Below, one piece after another: positions 1 through 6,595 of a DNA stretch of 7,686 nt; the first letter of the stretch is position 1, and every line of letters starts with the position of its first letter. The position numbers were made by a program, and so were the translations under genes. The notes below the pieces were generated by a model. It saw only the letters and a program-made list of their open reading frames with translations, did no database searches and had not been told where the DNA came from. Origin of the DNA: Candidatus Sulfopaludibacter sp. SbA3 (GTDB lineage Bacteria > Acidobacteriota > Terriglobia > 20CM-2-55-15); assembly GCA_945861845.1 (NCBI GenBank), contig CAMAWS010000141.1, positions 1-7,686 of the forward strand, read 5' to 3'.

Positions 1-2838
1 GACCGGCTTTACCAGATCGATCATCTGCATAAATGGTTCGCCATCTCGAGCCTGCTGCTTTTTGTGTTTACCGTCGGGATGATCCTCGCCGACTACTCCC
101 GCGAGTGGAAGCGGTACCAGCGGGAATTCAACCGCATGAGCGTGGAGAACACCCAGCGGGACATGAATCAGGCAGTATCGGCGGTCGATCGAACCAGGTA
201 CGACCAGCTTCAGCAACAGTTGCAGCAGGCGCAGGCGGGACAGCAGCAGAACGAGGCGGAAATCGAGAGGATTCAGGACCAGATCGCCGATCTGCAAGCG
301 GACTTCTATGCCGTTAACCAGAACTATCAGTTCGAAAAAGCAATCTACGATTCCGAAAAGTACACTTACGAAGAAGCTCTCGCACTCAAGGCTGCCAATG
401 TGGACCAGCTCTCGACGAAGATGGGCGAAACCAGGAAGCAGATGGATGAGTACAAGGGCGAAGTCGACAGGCTGACCATCGAGATCCGTAACGCCAATGC
501 CGAGCTCAACAAGTTCGTCGGCCAGCGCAAAATGGTCCAGGACCAGATCGATGCAATGCTTGGAGATTACCAGCGCCTGCAGCTGGTAAAGAACGCGCTG
601 GACCCGGGTGTCATCGTAACCTCATTCCGGAATGCGCCAGTGCTGGACATGCTGGCTCCGTCAGAACGCGTGAACCAGATTCTCTTGCCGAACCTGTTTT
701 ACGAGCACCCATTCAAGCTGGTTCCCCGCGTCGATCGCTGCACGACCTGCCATCTTGGCATTGACCAGCCGGCGTTCCAGGACGCGCCTCAGCCTTTCAA
801 GACCCATCCGAAAATGGACCTCTACCTGGCAGCCAGCGCTGCGCATCCGGTTGAACAGTTCGGCTGCACAACCTGTCACGGCGGTCTTGATCGAGCCGTG
901 GACTTCCAGACTGCCGGACACATGCCGCGAACTCCCGAACAGCGGACGGAGTGGGAGGAAAAGTACGGCTGGCACGAAGAGCACTACCTTGAAACTCCAA
1001 TGTTCTCCATGAACCATATCGAGTCGGGTTGCTACAAATGCCATAACGCCAGCGCAGACGTTCCAGGAGCAGCCTCGCTGAATAACGGCCGCGACCTGAT
1101 CCGTATTTACGGATGTTTCGGCTGCCACAGGATTCCGGGCTACGAAAATGTGCGAAAGGTTGGGCCGGATCTCTCGACGATTTCCGGAAAGCTCACGAAG
1201 GACTGGGTGAGAAAGTGGCTGTCGAATCCGAAGGCGTTCAAATCCGAAGCGCGGATGCCGCAATTCTGGGGTAACAGCAACAACAGCGGCCCCGAATGGG
1301 AAAAGCGTAATGCCGTTGAGATAAACGCGATTACCGAGTACCTGTTCTCGAAGTCCAGGCCGCGAACATTGCCCCAGGGACGCAACGGCGGAAGCGCGGA
1401 GCGCGGCAAGCAACTCGTGGAATCCGTGGGCTGTTTCGGTTGCCACGCGATCGGGCCAATACAGGAATCCAATACGCAGACACAGACCCGGCGAAAGCAC
1501 GGCTACAACCTGGCGAGCCAGGGCAGCAAAGTCACCGCGAACTGGATTTATAACTGGGTGAAGGATCCCCAGCAGGTCTGGCCTGGTTCAAAGATGCCGA
1601 GCCTCCGGCTGACGGACGCCGAAGCGGCCGACGTGACAGCGTACCTGACATCGCTGAAAAACCCTGAATTCGACTCCATGCCGCCGCCCGAACTGGATGC
1701 GGCGGCAGTGGAGGTAGTCATGCTGGAACTCTTGCGAGCCGGCTCGACCGACATCGAAGCTCGGCAGACACTGGCAACGATGAGCGCCGAGCAAAAGACT
1801 CTTTTTGCGGGTGAGCGGCTGGTCGGACGCTACGGTTGCTTTGGTTGCCACACTATTCCGGGATTCGAGAATGCCCAGCCTATCGGCACGGAACTCACTG
1901 TGGCCGGCAGCAAGCTCATCTCGCAATTCGACTTCGGCTTCCTCAACATCGAGCATTCGCGCCGCGGGTGGTACGAGGCGAAGCTGAAGGACCCCCGGAT
2001 CTTCGACGTCGGCCGCGTAAAGCGGCCGGAAGAAACACTGAAGATGCCGAACTTCCGCTTCAGTGAAAACGAAGTCAATTCCATCGCGATGGTCCTGACC
2101 AGCCTCGTGAAAGACCCGGTTCCGCTGGAAATGCGCGACCGGACTACCGCGGCGATAGCCGAGGGCCGCTTGCTGGTGGCGGAGAAGAACTGCAAGGGCT
2201 GCCACCTGATCGAGGGAGCCGGCGGAGACATTCGTCCAACCTTGGAGGACCAGGCGATGTGGCCGCCAAACCTTGCAACCCAGGGCGCGAAAACTCAGCC
2301 CATGTGGCTGCACACGTTCGTGAAGGATCCTTCCACGACCCGCTTGCGGCCGTGGTTGACCGCGCGGATGCCGACTTTCCATTTCACGGAACAGGAAAGC
2401 GCGACAATCGGGCGCTATTTCTCGGCTCTGGACAATGTGGATTATCCATTCATCACGACCGATATCGCGACGAACAACGAAAAACTGCAGGTGGCAGGCC
2501 AGCTGTTCCAGACCCTGCAATGCGCCAAGTGCCATCCCACCAGCACGGGCCCGCCGCCCCCGGGCGTAACCGCCGCCGAACTAGCCCCAAACCTGATGAT
2601 TGCGCACGAAAGACTGCGCCCGGAATGGGTTCTGAACTGGCTGGTGGATCCCCAAAAGATCATGCCGGGGACCCGGATGCCGACGTTCTTCCCGGACGGC
2701 CCCGACAAGCCCAGTCCGCTGACGAACATCCTCGGCGGAAACGTCCGGTCGCAGATCGAAGCGATCCGGGACCACGTGTTCTTTACATTGAGTGGCGGCA
2801 AGCGCCGGCCCGCTCCAGTCAGTTCAACGAACGACTAA
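1..2838 (+). CDS. Membrane-anchored octaheme cytochrome c with N-terminal coiled coil (5' partial)
   Basis: The frame is open from base 1 to the TAA at 2836-2838, giving 945 residues in the window (numbered here from base 1). A hydrophobic segment at about residues 11-31 looks like a single N-terminal membrane anchor. The GTG at 64 falls inside it, so the true start must lie just upstream of the window. A long Gln/Glu/Lys-rich, probable coiled-coil region follows at about 40-200. Eight CXXCH heme c attachment motifs follow: CTTCH at 247 and 289, CYKCH at 344, CFGCH at 372, 478 and 613, CKGCH at 731 and CAKCH at 841. The last five are each followed by an (R/K)MP motif (Met at 419, 532, 682, 790 and 893), the usual distal Met ligand of class I cytochrome c domains. 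The first three have no such Met and lie among many His residues, which suggests bis-His ligation. By inference the protein carries electrons on the outer face of the cytoplasmic membrane, perhaps from a quinol-oxidising complex to an oxidase. The exact complex and partner are unknown. A terminator-like palindrome follows 4 bases after the stop. Confidence 0.93.
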   Translation, partial: DRLYQIDHLHKWFAISSLLLFVFTVGMILADYSREWKRYQREFNRMSVENTQRDMNQAVSAVDRTRYDQLQQQLQQAQAGQQQNEAEIERIQDQIADLQADFYAVNQNYQFEKAIYDSEKYTYEEALALKAANVDQLSTKMGETRKQMDEYKGEVDRLTIEIRNANAELNKFVGQRKMVQDQIDAMLGDYQRLQLVKNALDPGVIVTSFRNAPVLDMLAPSERVNQILLPNLFYEHPFKLVPRVDRCTTCHLGIDQPAFQDAPQPFKTHPKMDLYLAASAAHPVEQFGCTTCHGGLDRAVDFQTAGHMPRTPEQRTEWEEKYGWHEEHYLETPMFSMNHIESGCYKCHNASADVPGAASLNNGRDLIRIYGCFGCHRIPGYENVRKVGPDLSTISGKLTKDWVRKWLSNPKAFKSEARMPQFWGNSNNSGPEWEKRNAVEINAITEYLFSKSRPRTLPQGRNGGSAERGKQLVESVGCFGCHAIGPIQESNTQTQTRRKHGYNLASQGSKVTANWIYNWVKDPQQVWPGSKMPSLRLTDAEAADVTAYLTSLKNPEFDSMPPPELDAAAVEVVMLELLRAGSTDIEARQTLATMSAEQKTLFAGERLVGRYGCFGCHTIPGFENAQPIGTELTVAGSKLISQFDFGFLNIEHSRRGWYEAKLKDPRIFDVGRVKRPEETLKMPNFRFSENEVNSIAMVLTSLVKDPVPLEMRDRTTAAIAEGRLLVAEKNCKGCHLIEGAGGDIRPTLEDQAMWPPNLATQGAKTQPMWLHTFVKDPSTTRLRPWLTARMPTFHFTEQESATIGRYFSALDNVDYPFITTDIATNNEKLQVAGQLFQTLQCAKCHPTSTGPPPPGVTAAELAPNLMIAHERLRPEWVLNWLVDPQKIMPGTRMPTFFPDGPDKPSPLTNILGGNVRSQIEAIRDHVFFTLSGGKRRPAPVSSTND
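1114..2691 (+). repeat. Five tandem class I cytochrome c modules within the octaheme protein
   Basis: Five successive modules share the order CXXCH, a central segment of the form W-(hydrophobic)-(K/N)-(W/F)-x-x-(D/N)-P, then (R/K)MP. The CXXCH motifs begin at bases 1114, 1432, 1837, 2191 and 2521, and the Met codons are at 1255, 1594, 2044, 2368 and 2677. Modules 1 and 3 are most alike: both read YGCFGCH followed by IPG and E-N a few residues later. Modules 2 and 4 share N-L-A-(S/T)-Q-G-(S/A)-K. This alternating similarity suggests internal duplication, perhaps of a two-domain unit, though that history is inferred from visual comparison only. Confidence 0.75.
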
Positions 2839-2842
2839 ATCC

Positions 2843-2885
2843 AAAAAGGGACGCATACTTAAAATTTAAGTATGCGTCCCTTTTT
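2843..2885. terminator. Long perfect palindrome, likely bidirectional rho-independent terminator
   Basis: Two 21-base arms (2843-2863 and 2865-2885) are exact reverse complements around a single central A at 2864. The core is GGGACGCATACTT (2848-2860) against AAGTATGCGTCCC (2868-2880). The arms begin with AAAAA and end with TTTTT, so an RNA from either strand would form a stem of about 20 bp whose 3' side runs into a U-tract. It starts 4 bases after the octaheme cytochrome stop and ends 72 bases before the next start, so it probably separates two transcription units. Its perfect symmetry is also compatible with a dispersed REP-like or miniature element that serves as a terminator here. Confidence 0.8.
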
Positions 2886-2944
2886 CCCTTCTAATATAGT
2901 CGTACAGACAGCTTTATTGAGCAGTTCTTAACCTTATAAACCAT
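2886..2944 (+). promoter_or_regulatory. AT-rich leader, possible promoter of the lipoprotein-cta operon
   Basis: The stretch between the palindrome and the lipoprotein gene is clearly richer in A and T than the surrounding coding DNA, and it is the only place in the window with room for a promoter. TAATAT at 2892-2897 and TATAAA at 2935-2940 resemble -10 boxes. Neither has a convincing -35 box at 16-18 bases, and the second would give a very short leader. The region is flagged from its position and composition, without a recognised motif pair. Confidence 0.3.
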
Positions 2945-2948
2945 GGAG
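2945..2948 (+). promoter_or_regulatory. Ribosome binding site (GGAG) that selects the ATG at 2958
   Basis: GGAG lies 9 bases before the ATG at 2958. The in-frame upstream ATG at 2943 has no purine-rich site before it and would itself contain this GGAG. Starting at 2958 also gives a normal lipoprotein signal peptide (Met-Pro-Lys-Arg, then hydrophobic). Confidence 0.6.
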
Positions 2949-2957
2949 ATTCTAAAA

Positions 2958-3752
2958 ATGCCTAAACGACTTGTGTTTGTTTGCTCGTCGATTCTGGTGC
3001 TTGCGCTGGCCGCGGCTTGTGGCGGGGGTGACACCTCGGGCCTTCCACCCGCTCCTGCAGGGTCCGCTGCCGGCGGCGCCGGGACATTCGACATGTCCAA
3101 AGCGACAGCAACTGTAAGTGGAAAAATTGCCTTTGAAGGCGCGGTGCCGGCGCCCGCGAAGATCCAGATGTCGGCGGATCCTTTTTGCGCCCAGAGCGCC
3201 ACTCCGGAAACCAGCGTGAGTGAAGAAATCAAAGTCAGCGATGGCGGGCTTGAAAACGTCATCGTCTACGTGAAGGCGGCTCCTGCAGGCCTGACCTTCG
3301 CAACACCGGCCGAGCCGAAGGTGATCAACCAGAAAGGTTGCCACTACACACCGCACGTTTTCACAATGATGGTAAACCAGCCGCTGGAAGTCCAGAACAG
3401 CGACATGACCCTTCACAACATCCACGTATGGGCTGTCACGAATACCCCGGTCAACATCGGCCAGGCCGTTCAGGGCATGAAGAACAACGTCAAGCTGGAT
3501 AAAGAGGAAATACCCGTGCCGATCCGTTGCGATGTTCATCGATGGATGAACTCTTTCACGGGCGTCTTCAGCCACCCGTTTCATACCGTGTCGGGCGGCG
3601 GCGGCTCGTATGAGCTCAAATTGCCTCCAGGCACATATGAAATCGTTGCATGGCATGAAAAGCTGGGCATGAAATCCCAGATGGTCGTCGTCGCAGACAA
3701 CGATAAGAAGGACCTCGGGTTCTCGTTCGCCGCAGGAGCGACTGCCGACTAA
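2958..3752 (+). CDS. Cupredoxin-like, carboxypeptidase-regulatory-like lipoprotein
   Basis: This is a 264-residue protein. A type II signal peptide (MPKR, hydrophobic 5-20) ends at Cys21 in an AAAC lipobox, and a Gly/Pro/Ala-rich linker extends to about 45. The mature domain looks all-beta. It contains N-S-D-M-T-L-H-N-I-H (His153, His156) and then Cys191-x2-His194-x2-Met197. Together these resemble the His...Cys-His-Met ligand set of a type 1 or related copper site. A C-terminal segment with PPGTYEIVAWHEKLG (223-237) is typical of carboxypeptidase-regulatory-like beta-sandwiches often annotated near respiratory genes. Cys77 and Cys128 could form a disulfide or take part in metal binding. The protein is probably anchored on the outer face of a membrane. 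Electron transfer or copper handling for the oxidase is an inference from the motif and from ctaA starting 12 bases downstream. An in-frame ATG at 2943 would add five residues. Confidence 0.85.
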   Translation: MPKRLVFVCSSILVLALAAACGGGDTSGLPPAPAGSAAGGAGTFDMSKATATVSGKIAFEGAVPAPAKIQMSADPFCAQSATPETSVSEEIKVSDGGLENVIVYVKAAPAGLTFATPAEPKVINQKGCHYTPHVFTMMVNQPLEVQNSDMTLHNIHVWAVTNTPVNIGQAVQGMKNNVKLDKEEIPVPIRCDVHRWMNSFTGVFSHPFHTVSGGGGSYELKLPPGTYEIVAWHEKLGMKSQMVVVADNDKKDLGFSFAAGATAD

Positions 3753-3764
3753 TAATCTCAAGAC

Positions 3765-4790
3765 ATGTCACGTCACTTTTTAGAGGGCGGAAGTATCGGC
3801 TTGCACCGATTCGCCCTCTTTACTTCTTTTTGCACGGCCTTCCTGATCTTTGTCGGCGGGTTGGTCACAAGTACGGAATCGGGCCTCTCTGTTCCTGACT
3901 GGCCGCTTTCGTACGGTATGTTTTTCCCACCCATGGTGGGAGGCATTTTCTATGAGCACGGCCATCGGATGGTCGCCACTTTCGTCGGCCTGCTCACGGT
4001 GATCCTCACAGTCTGGACCTGCATGACGGAAAAGCGGGCCTGGGTCCGCTGGTTGAGCGTCGCCGCCTTCATTGCCGTCGTGACGCAGGGGATACTTGGC
4101 GGCCTGACCGTCATCTATCTCCTGCCGACGGCAATTTCGATGACACACGCCTGCCTTGCACAGACATTCTTCTGCCTTGTGGTGTCCCTCGCGCTGTTTA
4201 CGTCCCCAGGCTGGAAGAACGGCTTACCCTCGGTCACGGACAATTCCGCCGGCATTGGCCTGCCGGCGCTTTGCGGCCTGACGACCGCCGCAATTTACCT
4301 GCAGCTCATACTCGGCGCGTTGATGCGTCATACCGACTCGGGCCTTGCGATTCCGGATTTTCCCCTCGCGTTCGGGCGGATCATCCCTCCTTTCAATTCC
4401 CCGAACATCGCCATCCACTTCGCTCATCGGTTAGGAGCGACGATCGTAACGGGCGCGATCATCTGGACCTTTTCGCGAATAGCCCGCGAATTCAGAAATT
4501 ATCGAGGGTTGTTCCGGCCGGCCTTTGCCATGTTTTCCCTGGTTTTTGTCCAGCTTACGCTGGGTGCGCTGACAGTGCTCACGGCAAAGTCGGTGATTCC
4601 AACGACTGCGCATGTTGCGACCGGCGCCATTATCCTTGGCACATCTCTGGTGCTGACGCTACGGGCTTTCGCCATGAGCGGCCGCGAATGGAAGCCCGGC
4701 GCGAAGCGTGAGCGCGATAGCGCGAAACCTAAGCCAAAGGGCGCAGCAATCAGGTATATGATCACGGCGAGGGAACGGGCATGGAGATAA
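3765..4790 (+). CDS. ctaA: Heme A synthase, COX15/CtaA family
   Basis: The product converts heme O to heme A by oxidising the C8 methyl to a formyl group, in the cytoplasmic membrane. It has 341 residues and many membrane segments in two homologous halves. The first half has LVTSTESGLSVPDWPLSYG (33-51), Y-E-H-G-H-R (catalytic-type Glu64, heme-ligand-type His67) and T-H-A (His128). The second half repeats this with M-R-H-T-D-S-G-L-A-I-P-D-F-P (187-200), F-A-H-R (His221) and T-A-H (His283). These match the four conserved His of the family. The paired loop cysteines of the Bacillus type are not evident. The ATG at 3765 has only a weak ribosome site. A TTG at 3801, preceded by GAGGGCGGA at 3783-3791, would give a start directly at LHRFA and is a real alternative. 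The basic C-terminal tail (about 306-341) overlaps ctaB by 10 bases. Confidence 0.95.
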   Translation: MSRHFLEGGSIGLHRFALFTSFCTAFLIFVGGLVTSTESGLSVPDWPLSYGMFFPPMVGGIFYEHGHRMVATFVGLLTVILTVWTCMTEKRAWVRWLSVAAFIAVVTQGILGGLTVIYLLPTAISMTHACLAQTFFCLVVSLALFTSPGWKNGLPSVTDNSAGIGLPALCGLTTAAIYLQLILGALMRHTDSGLAIPDFPLAFGRIIPPFNSPNIAIHFAHRLGATIVTGAIIWTFSRIAREFRNYRGLFRPAFAMFSLVFVQLTLGALTVLTAKSVIPTTAHVATGAIILGTSLVLTLRAFAMSGREWKPGAKRERDSAKPKPKGAAIRYMITARERAWR

Positions 4791-5656
4791 CACAGGCCGA
4801 TCTGACGGTTCGCCGCTCGCGCGCGGCCGACTACCTCGAGATCACGAAGCCCAGAATTACATTCATGGTCCTGATCACGACACTGGTCGGCTACTACATG
4901 GGCTCCGGCGAAGAACTTCGTCTTCTGCTTCTGTTGAACACGATCATCGGGACAGCACTTGTGGCCAGCGGAGCCAGCGCCCTCAATCAGTACCTGGAGC
5001 GTGACCTCGATAGCCGAATGGCGCGTACTCGAAACCGGCCGCTGCCCGACGCGCGGCTGGCGGCAAACGACGCGTTGCTTTTCTCGGCGATCATTTCGGT
5101 TCTCGGCATCGCGTACCTGGTCATATTTGTGAATGTCCTGACGGCCCTGCTCGGCGCGTCAACCCTGGCGGCCTACATCTTCATATACACGCCGATGAAG
5201 ACCCGGACGAAGCTGTGCACGCTGATCGGGGCGTTCCCAGGGGCCACTCCACCAATAATGGGCTGGGCTGCAGCCCGCGGCGAACTCGACATTGCGGCGG
5301 GTTCCCTGTTTGCCATCCTGTTCCTGTGGCAGATGCCGCACTTCTTCGCGATTGCCTGGATATTCACGGAAGACTACACGCGGGCCGGTTTCACCATGCA
5401 TGGCAACAGTGAAAGAACGGGCCGGCAGATAATCTTCTATTGTTGTGCGCTGATTCCGATCAGCCTCCTGCCAACGGTTTTCGGGATCACGGGCAGCTAT
5501 TACCTGTTCGGTGCGTTGTTATTGGGGTTCGTTTACCTTGGCTATGGCTTCGCTGTTGCTCTTTTCCGATCCACGACGCACGCGCAGCGCCTGCTGCGCA
5601 TATCCGTTCTGTACCTGCCTGCCCTGCTTGGGCTCATGATGCTGGACAAAAGTTAA
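4781..5656 (+). CDS. ctaB: Protoheme IX farnesyltransferase (heme O synthase)
   Basis: This UbiA-superfamily membrane enzyme attaches a farnesyl group to heme B, making heme O, the substrate of CtaA. At 291 residues it has the normal length. The first prenyl-diphosphate motif is N69-Q-Y-L-E-R-D-L-D-S-R-M-A-R-T-R-N-R-P-L (69-88), the classic CtaB/COX10 signature. Next come Y-T-P-M-K-T-R-T (136-143), G-A-F-P-G-A-T-P-P-I-M-G-W (150-162) and W-Q-M-P-H-F-F-A-I-A-W (183-193), all diagnostic. Residues 20-26 (EITKPRI) form the usual entry to the first helix. The ATG at 4781 follows GAGGG (4769-4773) by 7 bases and lies inside the end of ctaA, so translation is probably coupled. Confidence 0.97.
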   Translation: MEITQADLTVRRSRAADYLEITKPRITFMVLITTLVGYYMGSGEELRLLLLLNTIIGTALVASGASALNQYLERDLDSRMARTRNRPLPDARLAANDALLFSAIISVLGIAYLVIFVNVLTALLGASTLAAYIFIYTPMKTRTKLCTLIGAFPGATPPIMGWAAARGELDIAAGSLFAILFLWQMPHFFAIAWIFTEDYTRAGFTMHGNSERTGRQIIFYCCALIPISLLPTVFGITGSYYLFGALLLGFVYLGYGFAVALFRSTTHAQRLLRISVLYLPALLGLMMLDKS

Positions 5657-5659
5657 GTA

Positions 5660-6595
5660 ATGACCAACAACATTGCGGTTGCAGTTCGTGACCTCGCTCA
5701 CTCTTATGGAGATCGCAAGGCGCTCGCCGGTGTCAGTTTTGAGGTAAAGCGCGGCGAGATCTTCGGCCTGCTGGGACCTAACGGCGGCGGAAAGACGACG
5801 CTGTTTCGCATCCTTTCCACTTCGTTTCCATCCACGTCCGGACAGGCGACGATATTTGGGTCCGACGTTCGTACGCAAGCCGAAGCTGTCCGGCGCCGAA
5901 TTGGCGTCGTGTTTCAGAATCCAAGCCTGGACAAGAAGCTCACGGTTGCGGAAAACCTGCGCCATCGCGGACACCTTTATGGCCTCCGGGGGGCTCCTCT
6001 CGACGATCGCATGAAGGAAATGATGGAGCGCCTGGCCGTGGCCGACCGCGCGGGAGATATTGTCGAAAAACTCTCCGGAGGCCTTCAACGGCGCGTCGAA
6101 CTGGCTGGCGGTCTTCTCCACCGCCCTGAGCTTCTGATTCTCGACGAGCCCTCAGTCGGTCTCGATCCAGGCGCCCGGCGTGATCTATGGCTCTACCTGC
6201 AGCGTCTGCGCGAGCGTGAAGGCGTGACAATCCTCCTGACCACGCATCTGATCGACGAGGCCGACCGATGCGACCATGTGCTCATACTGAATCAGGGCGC
6301 AGTTGTTGCCCTGGACACACCCGACACATTGAAGGAACAGATTGGCGGCGACGTGATTGTCATCACCTCCAGGACGCCCGACGAGCTTCGCGACGCCCTC
6401 AAGGAGCGCTTTGCTGTGGAGGCAACCATTTTCAACGGAAAAGTCCGAGTGGAACGTGAAAGCGGACACGCGTTCGTCTCGCAACTCGTCGAAGCGTTTT
6501 CCAGTATGATCGACTCCGTGACACTGGCGAAACCGACTCTCGAAGATGTTTTTATCGCGCGCACCGGGCATCGATTCTGGGAGGACGGCCAATGA
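5660..6595 (+). CDS. ABC transporter ATP-binding protein, DrrA/CcmA-like
   Basis: This cytoplasmic ATPase drives the ABC-2 permease encoded next. It has 311 residues. Visible motifs are Walker A G-P-N-G-G-G-K-T-T (39-47), Q-loop Gln86, signature L-S-G-G-L-Q-R-R (138-145), Walker B L-L-I-L-D-E-P (158-164) with Glu163 and D-loop, and switch His196 in T-T-H. A C-terminal extension of about 90 residues ending in PTLEDVFIARTGHRF is typical of the DrrA (daunorubicin-resistance) type and of many exporters of unknown substrate. All catalytic residues are intact. The gene starts 3 bases after the ctaB stop, with no strong ribosome site, and overlaps the permease by 4 bases. The substrate cannot be read from the sequence. 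Its position between heme and copper maturation genes suggests a role in oxidase biogenesis, which is inference. Confidence 0.93.
   Translation: MTNNIAVAVRDLAHSYGDRKALAGVSFEVKRGEIFGLLGPNGGGKTTLFRILSTSFPSTSGQATIFGSDVRTQAEAVRRRIGVVFQNPSLDKKLTVAENLRHRGHLYGLRGAPLDDRMKEMMERLAVADRAGDIVEKLSGGLQRRVELAGGLLHRPELLILDEPSVGLDPGARRDLWLYLQRLREREGVTILLTTHLIDEADRCDHVLILNQGAVVALDTPDTLKEQIGGDVIVITSRTPDELRDALKERFAVEATIFNGKVRVERESGHAFVSQLVEAFSSMIDSVTLAKPTLEDVFIARTGHRFWEDGQ

Noticed and set aside
661..1500. 279-codon open frame on the - strand inside the octaheme cytochrome gene
   Set aside because: It lies wholly opposite a gene with eight conserved heme motifs. The translation shows no recognisable domain and is rich in Arg, Val and Leu, as expected from the complement of GC-rich coding DNA.
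1588..2535. 315-codon open frame on the - strand inside the cytochrome gene
   Set aside because: Same reasoning: it is antisense to cytochrome modules 3-5, with no ribosome site or motif of its own.
1114..2691. Regularly spaced CXXCH-coding segments as a DNA-level tandem repeat or CRISPR-like array
   Set aside because: Spacing is irregular (318 to 405 bases) and similarity is at protein level. It is explained by duplicated cytochrome modules.
64..2838. GTG at 64 as the true start of the octaheme cytochrome
   Set aside because: The frame stays open to base 1 and the upstream codons complete a membrane segment that a start at 64 would cut in half.
2259..2894. + strand 211-codon frame overlapping the end of the cytochrome gene and the palindrome
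   Set aside because: It runs through the CAKCH module in another frame, crosses the terminator-like palindrome and has no recognisable domain.
2952..3761. - strand frame of 269 codons almost exactly opposite the lipoprotein gene
   Set aside because: The match in length is striking, but the + strand frame has a signal peptide, lipobox and copper-type motif. The - strand translation has none and begins in the short gap before ctaA.
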